From the NCBI GenBank assembly GCA_002309615.1, contig DBXT01000037.1, positions 111,713 to 175,712 of the forward strand: 64,000 nucleotides of DNA, written 5' to 3'. The first letter of the stretch is position 1; each line of letters starts with the position of its first letter. The translations under genes and the position numbers were made by a program. Source of the DNA: Bacteroidales bacterium UBA1205 (GTDB taxonomy: Bacteria > Bacteroidota > Bacteroidia > Bacteroidales > WCHB1-69). Under the pieces are notes generated by a model, which did not search any database, was not told the origin of the DNA, and saw only the letters and a list, made by a program, of their open reading frames with translations. Positions 41,666 through 50,391 of this stretch are shown in pieces.

Positions 41666-42955
41666 CTATTGAGCGTACATGAAATTTTTACCGATGTATA
41701 CGGCGGAATTTCCGAGTGTTTCTTCCAAACGCAACAATTGGTTATATTTACAAATACGGTCAGTACGGCTGGCAGAACCTGTTTTGATAAGTCCTGTATT
41801 TAAAGCCACTGCCAAATCCGCAATAGTGGTATCTTCCGTTTCACCGGAACGATGGCTCATGATGGCGGTGTACCCGTTGCGATAAGCTAAATTAACAGCT
41901 TCAATAGTTTCGGTTAAAGTGCCTATTTGGTTGACTTTTATCAATATGGAATTGGCTACGCCTTTGATGATACCTTCTTCCAATCGGTGAGTATTGGTAA
42001 CAAACAAATCATCACCGACTAATTGAATACGTTCTCCTATGGTGTCGGTGAGTAATTTCCAACCGTCCCAGTCGTCTTCTGCCATACCGTCTTCTATGGA
42101 TATGATAGGATAACGGTTTGTCCAATCTTTCCAAAAGTCCACCATTTGTGTGGAAGTGAGTTTATCGCCTGTGGATTTGTGCAAGTGATATACTTTTTCT
42201 TCAGGAAGGTAATATTCTGAGGAAGCCGGGTCTAATGCGATGTAGATATCTTCACCGGGACGCAGACCTGCTTTTTCTATAGCTTTTAATATTACTTCAA
42301 TTGCTTCTTCGTTGGATTTAAGATTGGGGGCAAAACCGCCTTCATCACCTACGTTGGTGGAATAACCTTTATCTTTTAATACGGATTTTAAACGATGAAA
42401 TACTTCTGTACCCCAGCGTAACCCTTCTGAGAAAGTTTCAGCTCCCACGGGCATGATCATAAATTCCTGAAAGTCAATTGCGTTGTCTGCGTGAGATCCG
42501 CCATTGAGTATATTCATCATGGGAATGGGCAAAGTGTTGGCGTTTACACCGCCGATGTAGCGGTATAAGTCTTGACCGGTTTCTATAGCGGCTGCTTTTG
42601 CACAAGCCAAAGAAACACCCAAGATAGCATTAGCACCCAAATTTCCTTTGTTTTCCGTGCCATCCAATTCTATCATGCGGTAGTCAATCAAATCTTGACG
42701 ATCTACAGGATAGCCTTTCAGTTCTTCTACTATGGTTTTGTTAATATTTTGTACTGCTTTGAGTACACCTTTTCCGCAAAATAGGCTGTCATCGCCGTCT
42801 CTAAGTTCTACAGCTTCATGAACTCCTGTGGATGCTCCTGACGGAACAGCAGCTCTACCCATTGCTCCGGCTTCAGTGTATACATCTACTTCTACAGTCG
42901 GATTGCCTCTGGAATCCAATATCTGTCTACCTACTATATGAACTATTCTACTCAT
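41666..42955 (-). CDS. eno: enolase
   Basis: Enolase converts 2-phosphoglycerate to phosphoenolpyruvate in glycolysis. The protein has 429 residues from the ATG at 42955 (MSRIVHIVGRQILDSRGNPT). The nine extra N-terminal residues of the open frame lie in A+T-rich leader and are left out. Hallmarks: SRGNPTVEVDVYTE, SGASTGVHEAVELRD, GGSHADNAIDFQEFMIMP, NVGDEGGFAPN, SIEDGMAEDDWDGW, LVGDDLFVTN, KVNQIGTLTE and SHRSGETEDT. A -7 box is at 42984-42991 and a hairpin terminator follows. Confidence 0.98.
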   Translation of the reverse strand: MSRIVHIVGRQILDSRGNPTVEVDVYTEAGAMGRAAVPSGASTGVHEAVELRDGDDSLFCGKGVLKAVQNINKTIVEELKGYPVDRQDLIDYRMIELDGTENKGNLGANAILGVSLACAKAAAIETGQDLYRYIGGVNANTLPIPMMNILNGGSHADNAIDFQEFMIMPVGAETFSEGLRWGTEVFHRLKSVLKDKGYSTNVGDEGGFAPNLKSNEEAIEVILKAIEKAGLRPGEDIYIALDPASSEYYLPEEKVYHLHKSTGDKLTSTQMVDFWKDWTNRYPIISIEDGMAEDDWDGWKLLTDTIGERIQLVGDDLFVTNTHRLEEGIIKGVANSILIKVNQIGTLTETIEAVNLAYRNGYTAIMSHRSGETEDTTIADLAVALNTGLIKTGSASRTDRICKYNQLLRLEETLGNSAVYIGKNFMYAQ

Positions 42956-42983
42956 TTTATTTTTATTTTTTACTACAAACATA

Positions 42984-42991
42984 CAAAAGTA
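42984..42991 (-). promoter_or_regulatory. -7 promoter box (TACTTTTG) of eno
   Basis: CAAAAGTA on the plus strand reads TACTTTTG on the minus strand, 28 nt before the eno ATG. Confidence 0.75.
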
Positions 42992-43137
42992 GAAAAAAAA
43001 TGTAGCAACAATGTTAAATTAATGTTATTTTTCAAAACAAAGTAAAAAAAACAGGCATTTTAGATAAACGAGCAAGGATATTATCTATGTAATAAAGATT
43101 CTGTCAATAGTTGATAAAATGTTTTTATTTTTTTGTG

Positions 43138-43145
43138 TAATTTTG
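43138..43145 (+). promoter_or_regulatory. -7 promoter box (TAATTTTG) of the phosphohexomutase gene
   Basis: TAATTTTG on the plus strand, 16 nt before the ATG at 43162. A TTG at 43111-43113 may serve as the -33 element. Confidence 0.75.
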
Positions 43146-43161
43146 CAAAAAAAATCATAGC

Positions 43162-44886
43162 ATGGAAACACTGACAAAACAAAATATTGAAACATGGCTG
43201 AATGGTAATTACGATGCCGCTGATAAAGAGATGGTTAAACAGATGATGCATTCCGCACCCGAAGAGTTGGAAGATGCTTTTTACAAAAGTCTGGAATTCG
43301 GAACAGGCGGTTTGCGAGGAATAATGGGAGTAGGCACCAATAGAATGAATAAATATAATGTAGCCATGGCCACCCAAGGTTTGGCTAATTATATTATAAA
43401 ATGTTTTGCGGAGCGTCCGCTCAAGGCGGCAGTATCGCATGATAGTCGTAACAATAGCCGCCAGTTTGCAGAAATAACGGCAAAGGTATTGGCAGCAAAT
43501 GGTTTCAAAGTATATCTGTTTGAAGATTTGCGTCCCACTCCGGAATTGTCGTTTGCGGTGCGTCATTTTGCTTGTCAAGTAGGGGTGATGATTACGGCAT
43601 CGCATAATCCCAAAGAATATAACGGTTATAAAGCTTATTGGAATGACGGTTGCCAATTGGTGGCTCCTCACGATAAAAACGTAATAGCCGAAGTGCAAAG
43701 TATTGCTTCTATTGATAGTATCAAAATGCATGGAGGAGAAGAGAACATCACTATTATAGGTGAAGATATTGACGAAATATATATGAACCGTGTGATGCAG
43801 AATAGTCTCTCCCCGCAAGCCATAAAGCGGCAGCACGATTTGAAAATAGTGTATTCTCCTTTGCATGGAACAGGCATTACATTGGTGCCCAAAATGTTGA
43901 AAAAATTAGGTTTTACCAATGTAAACATAGTGTCATCCCAAGCCGTTCCCGATGGTAATTTCCCTACGGCCAAGTCTCCCAACCCCGAAGAAAAATCGGC
44001 TATGGAATTGTCGGTAAATCTGGCAAAGGAAATAGATGCGGATATAGTAATGGCTACCGACCCTGATGCCGACAGGGTAGGGGTTGCCGTAAAACGTCGT
44101 GACGGGCAGTGGATGTTGCTCAATGGTAATCAAACGGCTTCTATTCTGATATATTATCTGCTTAAACAATGGAACGAAACAGGTAAAAACACAGGAAAAG
44201 AATATATAGTTAAAACCATAGTTACATCGGATATTTTGTCCGCAATAGCCGGCAAAAACCATGTAAAGTGTTACGATGTGCTCACCGGATTTAAATACAT
44301 AGGAGACAAAATACGCGAATTGGAAGGAAAAGAGTATTTTATCGGTGGAGGAGAAGAAAGTTACGGTTACCTCATCGGAGATTTTGTAAGAGATAAAGAT
44401 GCGGTAAGTGCATGTGCTATGATAGCTGAAATAGCAGCTTGGGGAAAAGAACAAGGAAAATCGTTTTTTGATATTTTGGTCGATTTATACCAAGAATACG
44501 GCTTTTATAAAGAAGATTTGCTCTCTATCACTAAAAAAGGAAAAAGCGGTAGCGAGGAAATTCGACAAATGATGCAAACATTCCGCCAAAATCCGCCTGT
44601 GGAAATCAATGGAGACAAAGTGGTGGAAGTAAAAGACTATCTATCTTTGCAATCCAAAAATATGCTCACCGGAGCCATAAGTCCTATATTGTTGCCAAAG
44701 AGTGATGTGATACAATATTTTACTGCTGACGGTAGTAAAATTACCATGCGTCCGTCGGGAACTGAGCCTAAAATAAAATTCTATTTCGGTGTTAAAGGTG
44801 AATTGCATAACGGCAATGAATATGATGCCGTTGAAAAAGTGTTGGCACAGAAAATAGCCGATATCAAACATTGCTTGCAATTGTAG
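43162..44886 (+). CDS. phospho-sugar mutase (phosphoglucomutase/phosphomannomutase family)
   Basis: The 574-residue alpha-D-phosphohexomutase has all four domains. Domain 1: FGTGGLRGIMG (substrate phosphate area) and the active-site phosphoserine loop TASHNPKEYNG (about residues 145-155). Domain 2: DPDADRVGV, the Mg loop. Domain 3: GGGEESYGYLIG, the sugar-binding loop. Domain 4: RPSGTEPKIKFYFGV, phosphate binding. It moves phosphate between C1 and C6 of glucose or mannose. The length and GEESYG motif favour the long PGM/PMM type. It is monocistronic. Confidence 0.94.
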   Translation: METLTKQNIETWLNGNYDAADKEMVKQMMHSAPEELEDAFYKSLEFGTGGLRGIMGVGTNRMNKYNVAMATQGLANYIIKCFAERPLKAAVSHDSRNNSRQFAEITAKVLAANGFKVYLFEDLRPTPELSFAVRHFACQVGVMITASHNPKEYNGYKAYWNDGCQLVAPHDKNVIAEVQSIASIDSIKMHGGEENITIIGEDIDEIYMNRVMQNSLSPQAIKRQHDLKIVYSPLHGTGITLVPKMLKKLGFTNVNIVSSQAVPDGNFPTAKSPNPEEKSAMELSVNLAKEIDADIVMATDPDADRVGVAVKRRDGQWMLLNGNQTASILIYYLLKQWNETGKNTGKEYIVKTIVTSDILSAIAGKNHVKCYDVLTGFKYIGDKIRELEGKEYFIGGGEESYGYLIGDFVRDKDAVSACAMIAEIAAWGKEQGKSFFDILVDLYQEYGFYKEDLLSITKKGKSGSEEIRQMMQTFRQNPPVEINGDKVVEVKDYLSLQSKNMLTGAISPILLPKSDVIQYFTADGSKITMRPSGTEPKIKFYFGVKGELHNGNEYDAVEKVLAQKIADIKHCLQL

Positions 44887-44904
44887 TGCATACTATAGGC
44901 TAAG

Positions 44905-46053
44905 CTATAGCTTTTCTTTCTGTACTTTGCGTAAAGCCCACAGCCGTACTATAATAGTCAATATGATGGGAAGAGCGGCTATATTGAATTGTTGAGGTAA
45001 TAATCCGAAACCTCCCAAGGCGATAAAGGCACATATCATCATGGCGTATATCACCTGACGAGGAGTGCGTTTAAGCCTGAATAGTAATATCCATGCTAAT
45101 GGGTTAATCCACAATATGTTCAAATTATATTTGGTGGCATAGTGGTTGGATATCAACCATAAATAGAGTATTAAGATGCTTAATACAGCCAAGGCCAAGT
45201 ATAAAAGGATGTCAAAAGCTTTGGCATAGAAATGTTTTTTACGTTCACACCATGTGAGCAATAATGCTATTGCCAGCACTATAGCAAACACTATAACGGG
45301 CGATAACAGGGAGGAAGGTGTAGGCGGGGCTGTTTGTTGGAGCAGATGATTTGTTGTTTGCACCAATCCTCCTTTTTGATGACGGAATTGACAGCTGTCT
45401 GCTTGATTTTCCACATCAAACGGGATGTATAGGTATTCCCATTCATTCAGTTTTTTATCGGTGCGTAAACCTAATAATATATCTATAGAAAATCGCCACC
45501 ATAGTTGATTATGGGTGTATAAATAATATAAATTTCTATAGGTGAGTGCGTTGTTCGGATTTTGGTGTGAAAATAAAGAATCGGAAATGGATAGTTGTAA
45601 TATGTCTCTTATGCGGGTAGCACAGTTGTCTCTAAAGAAATCATAGGCATAATAGCGGTTTTCGGGCTTATAGTTTTCTATCAGCAGGCGATATAATTTA
45701 TTTTTTTCTTCCTGCGATATGTTCAAAACTTGCTCGGTAACACTTCTTCCTTCGGAGGCATAACTCCATAAAAACGATTCCGTGTAGTCAATATCTAACA
45801 TATATGGAAGTCGTCCTTGGGCGAATTTGAAATAAAAATGCGGCTCATTAAAATTGAAGACGCCGTAGTTGAATACATAGTCCATACGCATGCTGTCGTC
45901 TTGTATCCTAATGGCGCTATGACCAAATGATTCGTAGAATTCACTGCCGGGACCGCAGGTGAGTATGCTTACCTTTGCCTGAGAGCTCAATTGTGCTTTA
46001 AGTGTTATGTTAAACAGGCACAACGCACAAATTATCCATATTTTTTTTGTCAT
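44905..46053 (-). CDS. Lnb-like (DUF4105) membrane protein, probable lipoprotein N-acyltransferase
   Basis: The protein has 382 residues from the ATG at 46053 (signal MTKKIWIICALCLFNITLKA). An upstream ATG at 46068 is in frame but lies only 6 nt after the -7 box (46075-46082), so the shorter start is preferred. The N-terminal periplasmic DUF4105 domain has VSILTCGPGSEFYESFGHSA, VFNYGVFNF and DFFRDNCATRIRD; Cys and His in these blocks are likely catalytic. Four or more membrane segments follow (about 250-375). As I recall, proteins of this family were shown to add the third acyl chain to lipoproteins in Bacteroides (Lnb); the role here is by homology only. Confidence 0.8.
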   Translation of the reverse strand: MTKKIWIICALCLFNITLKAQLSSQAKVSILTCGPGSEFYESFGHSAIRIQDDSMRMDYVFNYGVFNFNEPHFYFKFAQGRLPYMLDIDYTESFLWSYASEGRSVTEQVLNISQEEKNKLYRLLIENYKPENRYYAYDFFRDNCATRIRDILQLSISDSLFSHQNPNNALTYRNLYYLYTHNQLWWRFSIDILLGLRTDKKLNEWEYLYIPFDVENQADSCQFRHQKGGLVQTTNHLLQQTAPPTPSSLLSPVIVFAIVLAIALLLTWCERKKHFYAKAFDILLYLALAVLSILILYLWLISNHYATKYNLNILWINPLAWILLFRLKRTPRQVIYAMMICAFIALGGFGLLPQQFNIAALPIILTIIVRLWALRKVQKEKL

Positions 46054-46074
46054 CAATTTATATTTCATAATCTG

Positions 46075-46082
46075 CAAAGATA
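46075..46082 (-). promoter_or_regulatory. -7 promoter box (TATCTTTG) of the Lnb-like gene
   Basis: CAAAGATA on the plus strand reads TATCTTTG on the minus strand. It overlaps the first possible in-frame start (TTG at 46077) and so excludes it. Confidence 0.7.
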
Positions 46083-46189
46083 CTATTTTTACGGCTAATT
46101 ATTTTTTTTTAGAAAGAAATTATTTGCAGTTAATGTGGTGTGCAGAAAATAAAAAACGCAGTCTGCCCGATTTGTATTGAAAAAAAAGC

Positions 46190-46197
46190 TACCTTTG
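46190..46197 (+). promoter_or_regulatory. -7 promoter box (TACCTTTG) of tRNA-Leu(TAG)
   Basis: TACCTTTG on the plus strand, 15 nt before the mature tRNA 5' end. Confidence 0.75.
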
Positions 46198-46212
46198 CAA
46201 GGTTAATTCCAA

Positions 46213-46294
46213 GCGGGTGTGGCGTAATTGGTAGCCGCGCTAGACTTAGGATCTAGTGCCGAGAGGCGTAGGAGTTCGAGTCTCCTCACCCGCA
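46213..46294 (+). tRNA. tRNA-Leu, anticodon TAG
   Basis: The acceptor stem GCGGGTG pairs with CACCCGC and the discriminator is A. The anticodon stem CTAGA/TCTAG holds loop CTTAGGA, so the anticodon is TAG (reads CUA and related codons). A long variable arm (GTGCCGAGAGGCGT) marks a class II tRNA. The T arm GGAGTTCGAGTCTCC is standard. CCA is not encoded. It is followed by a strong terminator. Confidence 0.95.
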
Positions 46295-46296
46295 CG

Positions 46297-46324
46297 ATAA
46301 CGAGGCCTCACCTCGTTATTTTTA
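46297..46324 (+). terminator. Rho-independent terminator of tRNA-Leu(TAG)
   Basis: ATAACGAGG (46297-46305) pairs with CCTCGTTAT (46311-46319), then a T tract. The next gene starts 15 nt later. Confidence 0.88.
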
Positions 46325-46338
46325 TATAATAATGTTTT

Positions 46339-46929
46339 ATGATATGGCAAGTGTTTGACAATATGGAGCAATGCTCTGCAGAAGAAGTGCAGCGTTTGTT
46401 AAAGTGCGTGTCCTCTCAAAGAGCGGAAAAAGCCATGTCATACAAACGATTGCAACATCAGTATGCCTGCCTGAAAGCTTATGATATTTTGCATAAAATG
46501 TTAGAAGAGCAAGGTGTGATAGCTAAAGCAGAACCATTGTATTTTGATTTGTCTTTGCATGGTAAACCATATATCAGCCGATATCCCGATGTGTATTTTA
46601 ATATCAGCCATTGTAATTATGCCATAGCGGTGGCGATAGACAGCCGTCCTATAGGGTTGGATGTGGAAAGATGTTATATGCCGAATGATGATTTTTTGCG
46701 TTATACCATGAATGATAATGAAATAAAGCAAATATTAACAGCCGAACATCCGAATCAGGCATTTGCATTATTATGGACAGCTAAAGAAGCCTATGTGAAA
46801 ATGAAAGGCGAAAGCATACATCAGGATATTCCCCGCCTATTGCAGAATATTGATAATCAAAATGTAATATTTACATCTCGGGTGAATGCTGAGAAACAAT
46901 ATGCCTGCAGTATCGTCTCACAACAATAG
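46339..46929 (+). CDS. 4'-phosphopantetheinyl transferase (Sfp type)
   Basis: The 196-residue protein carries the Sfp-family motifs: FNISHCNYAIAVAI (about residues 88-101), IGLDVERC (about 107-114; Asp and Glu bind Mg), and WTAKEAYVKMKGESI (about 149-163). It moves the phosphopantetheine arm of CoA to carrier proteins. No polyketide or peptide synthase is in the window. Its job may be fatty-acid ACP activation or a cluster elsewhere. It lies just after the tRNA terminator and no clear promoter box was found in the short gap. Confidence 0.9.
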   Translation: MIWQVFDNMEQCSAEEVQRLLKCVSSQRAEKAMSYKRLQHQYACLKAYDILHKMLEEQGVIAKAEPLYFDLSLHGKPYISRYPDVYFNISHCNYAIAVAIDSRPIGLDVERCYMPNDDFLRYTMNDNEIKQILTAEHPNQAFALLWTAKEAYVKMKGESIHQDIPRLLQNIDNQNVIFTSRVNAEKQYACSIVSQQ

Positions 46930-47000
46930 TTTATGGCCTGCATTTATATTCACACTGCAAATATTATGATATAAGGCCAATGCAATAGATAAAAAAATGT

Positions 47001-47008
47001 TAATTTTG
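47001..47008 (+). promoter_or_regulatory. -7 promoter box (TAATTTTG) of mnmE
   Basis: TAATTTTG on the plus strand, 10 nt before the mnmE ATG, implying a very short leader. Confidence 0.7.
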
Positions 47009-47018
47009 CACAAAAAAC

Positions 47019-48368
47019 ATGCAAGAAACAATATGTGCTTTGTCAACGCCTTCCGCTATGGGGGCAATAGCTGTCATCAGGGTGTCAGGAGAGGAGGCAT
47101 TGTCTGTAGTCCGAACTATTTTTCATGCTTTTTACTCTTGTCCGTTTCATCCGAGGGTGGCCTATTATGGTGAAATTCTGGACGGGGAAAGTGTATTAGA
47201 CGAAGTATTGTGCACTTATTTTCAAGCTCCGCATTCTTTTACCGGAGAAGATATGGTAGAAATATCCTGCCACGGGTCGCTATATGTGCAGAAAAGAATG
47301 TTGGAACTATTGATAGACCACGGGTGCCGTAGTGCCATGCCGGGAGAATTTACCCAAAGGGCATTTTTGAACGGACGCATGGATTTATCTCAGGCTGAGG
47401 CGGTGGCAGATGTGATAGCCTCTCATTCGAAAAGTGCTCATCAGTTGGCTATCAACGCTTTAAAAGGAGGGGTGTCTTCCAAGATAAAACAATTGCGTGA
47501 CCAACTGCTGCATTTTGCCGCCATGTTGGAATTGGAACTGGATTTTTCGGAAGAAGATGTGGAATTTGCCAATAGGCAACAGTTGTTACATTTATTGAAT
47601 GAAATATCTTCCCAAATACGCATGCTGTTAAATTCTTTTTCCCAAGGCAATGCCATACGGGAGGGGATTCCTGTTGCCATAGTGGGTAAACCCAATGTGG
47701 GAAAATCCACCCTGCTCAATACTTTGTTGCAAGACGACAGAGCGATAGTGTCTGATACCCCCGGCACCACTCGTGATACGGTGGAAGAACGGTTGAGCAT
47801 AGGCGGATATTTGTTTCGTATTATTGATACGGCCGGTATACGACAAAGTGCTGACGATATAGAAACTTTTGGTATACAGCGGGCAAAAAAAGCCATCCAA
47901 AATGCAGACATAGTGTTGTTTTTATCCGATGTGGCTTCCGAACCGACTCAAAAACAAGATTATTCCATGGTGTTTGATGGTTGTAACATGGAAGGCAAAC
48001 AGGTGATAAAAATAGTGAATAAATCGGATTTATTGTCGCGAAAAGCACCGAAGGATGCCGATATGTTGTATATTTCCGCTAAAAATGCGGAAAATATTTC
48101 TTTGCTGCAACAGCAATTGCTGTCCATAGCACAATCGTATGTGAAAAATCAGGAGGTGATATTGTCCAATGTGCGTCACTATCAAGCTTTACTTAAGGCG
48201 GAGCAGAATATGCAACAAGCTATTGCGGCAATGCAAAACAATGCATTTACCGATTGCATTGCCGTAGATATTCGTCAAGTGCTGTATCATTTAGACGAAG
48301 TGATAGGTGAAGTTTCCAACAATGATATATTAAATGAAATATTTTCACGTTTTTGCATAGGTAAATAA
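47019..48368 (+). CDS. mnmE: MnmE (TrmE), tRNA U34 modification GTPase
   Basis: With MnmG, MnmE makes the 5-carboxymethylaminomethyl group on U34 of certain tRNAs. The 449-residue protein has the N-terminal formyl-THF binding domain (MQETICALSTPSAMGAIAVI, about 1-115), helical flanks, a GTPase domain (about 215-375: GKPNVGKST, the TTRD switch with DTPGTTRD, DTAGIR, NKSD), and the C-terminal FCIGK, where the Cys is needed for activity. mnmG is not in the window. The acyltransferase gene follows 5 nt after the stop. Confidence 0.97.
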   Translation: MQETICALSTPSAMGAIAVIRVSGEEALSVVRTIFHAFYSCPFHPRVAYYGEILDGESVLDEVLCTYFQAPHSFTGEDMVEISCHGSLYVQKRMLELLIDHGCRSAMPGEFTQRAFLNGRMDLSQAEAVADVIASHSKSAHQLAINALKGGVSSKIKQLRDQLLHFAAMLELELDFSEEDVEFANRQQLLHLLNEISSQIRMLLNSFSQGNAIREGIPVAIVGKPNVGKSTLLNTLLQDDRAIVSDTPGTTRDTVEERLSIGGYLFRIIDTAGIRQSADDIETFGIQRAKKAIQNADIVLFLSDVASEPTQKQDYSMVFDGCNMEGKQVIKIVNKSDLLSRKAPKDADMLYISAKNAENISLLQQQLLSIAQSYVKNQEVILSNVRHYQALLKAEQNMQQAIAAMQNNAFTDCIAVDIRQVLYHLDEVIGEVSNNDILNEIFSRFCIGK

Positions 48369-48373
48369 TTATT

Positions 48374-49675
48374 ATGTCACAATCACTGGAACATAAGTTG
48401 TCGCACGTTTCTATAGGATATCGTTTGATAAGAGCCTATTCCAAACACATGATATTCAGTTGGTATTCTCATGTGGAAATAGCAGGACAAGAACACATTC
48501 CTCATAACGAACCGTATATTATTCTGCCTTGTCACCAAAATGCGGCAATGGATTGTGTAACGGTGTTGGCATTGTTGCAAGAGCCGGTGGTGTTTTTTGC
48601 CCGTTCCGATATGTTTTCCACTCCATTGAAGGCAAATTTGATGTATACTTTGAAAATTATGCCTGCTTATAGACATCAAGAAGGATGGGGTAATATTAAA
48701 AAAAATGAAGAAAATTTTCAAATGGCGGTGCGGTGGTTGAGCAATGGCATACCCTTGTGTATTATGCCCGAAGGCGGACAAGATGAAAAACATAGTTTGC
48801 GTGCATTTGTAAAAGGTCCGTTCAGAGTGGCAATGGGAGCACAGAAGAACCTTTCACCGCAGCCTGTATGGATTCTGCCTATAGGTTTGGAGCACGGCAA
48901 CTATGATCAGTATGGTTATCCGCTGGCAATTAATATAGGAGAGCCTATATCGGTGAACCCGTACCTGCCGCAAGCGGATGAAAGCGAGGCGGTAAAAATT
49001 AATCAATTGCGAGACCATGCCTTTTCCGCCGTGCAAAAATTGATGGTGGACATACCATTGGAGCATTATCAGGAAATACTTACAGCCGATTATTTATGTC
49101 AAAACTTACGGATACGGCAACAAGGTCGGGAAGATAACGAAATATCCCGCCTGCAAGCAAGGCAAGAGCTTACCAATAGGCTTACCAAAGTGCAAGATGA
49201 ACAATGGTGGCAGCATTTGACGGATTTGTGTCAAGTGTTTTATAGTTTCCGCCCTGATTTGTTGACTATTTCGCAGGTGTTGGCCTATCCCGAAAACAAA
49301 AGCCGCTGTACTTTGTATTGCCTATTGTTCGCCCCTTTGTTTTTGCTTGCTTTAACAGCAGATGCATTGGTGCTGTTAGTGATGAAATATGCTCAAAAAC
49401 ATAGTCCGGCAGGTTTTGCCGCCACCATACAATATGCATTGCTGATGTTGGCAGCACCTGTGTATTATGTAATTTTTTCCATTGTAACAGGTGTGTGTCT
49501 TACTTGGTGGTGGGGACTGATAGCTTTGGTGCTGTTGCCTTTGTTGCAACGTGTGAATTTAAAATTGATACCGCGTTACCGCCTGTTGTGGCATTATTGG
49601 TGCAAAACCAAGCAAAAACGCCAAGCCCTGCAGATACAAGACTATGTGTGGTTAAAAATAAGAGAGCAGCAATAA
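48374..49675 (+). CDS. PlsC-type 1-acyl-glycerol-3-phosphate acyltransferase with membrane tail
   Basis: The 433-residue protein has the acyltransferase blocks in the first half: block I HQNAAMD (HX4D, about residues 54-60), block II FARSDMF, block III MPEGGQDE and a later PIGLE. The second half holds about three membrane segments (LYCLLFAPLFLLALTADALV and following, about 315-400), longer than plain PlsC (~240 residues). It probably acylates lysophosphatidate or a related lipid at the inner membrane. Co-transcribed with mnmE. A strong terminator follows. Confidence 0.88.
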   Translation: MSQSLEHKLSHVSIGYRLIRAYSKHMIFSWYSHVEIAGQEHIPHNEPYIILPCHQNAAMDCVTVLALLQEPVVFFARSDMFSTPLKANLMYTLKIMPAYRHQEGWGNIKKNEENFQMAVRWLSNGIPLCIMPEGGQDEKHSLRAFVKGPFRVAMGAQKNLSPQPVWILPIGLEHGNYDQYGYPLAINIGEPISVNPYLPQADESEAVKINQLRDHAFSAVQKLMVDIPLEHYQEILTADYLCQNLRIRQQGREDNEISRLQARQELTNRLTKVQDEQWWQHLTDLCQVFYSFRPDLLTISQVLAYPENKSRCTLYCLLFAPLFLLALTADALVLLVMKYAQKHSPAGFAATIQYALLMLAAPVYYVIFSIVTGVCLTWWWGLIALVLLPLLQRVNLKLIPRYRLLWHYWCKTKQKRQALQIQDYVWLKIREQQ

Positions 49676-49706
49676 AAAAAAGAGTAAGGTGTCTTACTCT
49701 TTTTTT
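49675..49706. terminator. bidirectional terminator between the acyltransferase and tRNA-Leu(CAA)
   Basis: AAAAAAAGAGTAAG (49675-49688) pairs with CTTACTCTTTTTTT (49693-49706), loop GTGT, with A and T tracts on the two sides. It serves both convergent genes. Confidence 0.88.
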
Positions 49707-49710
49707 GTTG

Positions 49711-49794
49711 TACCCAGGGCCGGGATCGAACCGGCATGAGTTTAACCTCAATGGTGTTTGAGACCATCGCGTCTACCAATTCCGCCACCTGGGC
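49711..49794 (-). tRNA. tRNA-Leu, anticodon CAA
   Basis: Read on the minus strand: acceptor GCCCAGG with CCTGGGT (a G-U closing pair) and A discriminator. D arm is GGCGGAATTGGTAGACGC. Anticodon stem ATGGT/ACCAT with loop CTCAAAC gives anticodon CAA (reads UUG). A long variable arm and T arm GCCGGTTCGATCCCGGC follow. CCA is not encoded. Confidence 0.95.
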
Positions 49795-49807
49795 TGAAAG
49801 GCGAGTG

Positions 49808-49815
49808 CAAAAGTA
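49808..49815 (-). promoter_or_regulatory. -7 promoter box (TACTTTTG) of tRNA-Leu(CAA)
   Basis: CAAAAGTA on the plus strand reads TACTTTTG on the minus strand, 13 nt before the tRNA 5' end. Confidence 0.75.
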
Positions 49816-49978
49816 TAAAAAAAAACAATACCAAATTTAATTTAAAGCAAAAAAAAGTGCGTTTTTGCGGTAGTTTTTTTCAGTGTGAAGTCTATACTGT
49901 TTGTAATAAGCTGAATAATAATGAATTGTGATTAAAATATTTTTTTTGAGAATAAGCGTTTTATTATCATTTTTTTTA

Positions 49979-49986
49979 TACTTTTG
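49979..49986 (+). promoter_or_regulatory. -7 promoter box (TACTTTTG) of the DUF2795 gene
   Basis: TACTTTTG on the plus strand, 24 nt before the ATG at 50011. It overlaps an in-frame TTG at 49984 and rules that out. Confidence 0.75.
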
Positions 49987-50010
49987 CACAAATTTTTTAG
50001 AGAGGAATTT

Positions 50011-50232
50011 ATGTATTGGTCATTAGAATTAGCGTCAAAGTTAGAAGATGCCCCATGGCCTGCAACTAAGGATGAATTGATAGATTTTGCAATCCGCTCG
50101 GGGGCACCAATGGAAGTAGTGGAAAATCTACGAGAAATAGAAGATGAAGGTGAAGTGTATGATTCTATAGAGGACATCTGGCCGGATTATCCGTCCAAAG
50201 AAGATTTTTTCTTCCAAGAAGATGAATATTAA
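50011..50232 (+). CDS. DUF2795 domain protein
   Basis: This 73-residue protein (MYWSLELASKLEDAPWPATK at the start, ending KEDFFFQEDEY) is very like the short DUF2795 proteins conserved across Bacteroidota. It is acidic, soluble and without Cys. The start at 50011 has AGAGAGGA just upstream and sits at normal distance from its promoter box. The role is unknown; strong conservation suggests a basic one. A terminator follows at 50271-50300. Confidence 0.9.
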   Translation: MYWSLELASKLEDAPWPATKDELIDFAIRSGAPMEVVENLREIEDEGEVYDSIEDIWPDYPSKEDFFFQEDEY

Positions 50233-50270
50233 TCGGTGATACAGCCTTTATAGATAGTATTACAAGTAAG

Positions 50271-50300
50271 AAAAAGCACACATGAAAGTGCTTTTTTTTA
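50271..50300 (+). terminator. Rho-independent terminator of the DUF2795 gene
   Basis: AAAAAGCAC (50271-50279) pairs with GTGCTTTTT (50288-50296), followed by more T. Confidence 0.8.
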
Positions 50301-50391
50301 TTTGCCTGCCAGAATTTATATAACTTTTTTGAGAAATCTGCTACCAAGAGAATTGGTGGAGTGGCAGTGTGAAATATAGGCAATAGGAAGG

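Noticed and set aside
46213..49794. Two tRNA-Leu genes as borders of an integrated island
   Set aside because: The genes between them (phosphopantetheinyl transferase, mnmE, acyltransferase) are housekeeping, no integrase is present, and no duplicated tRNA end was found.
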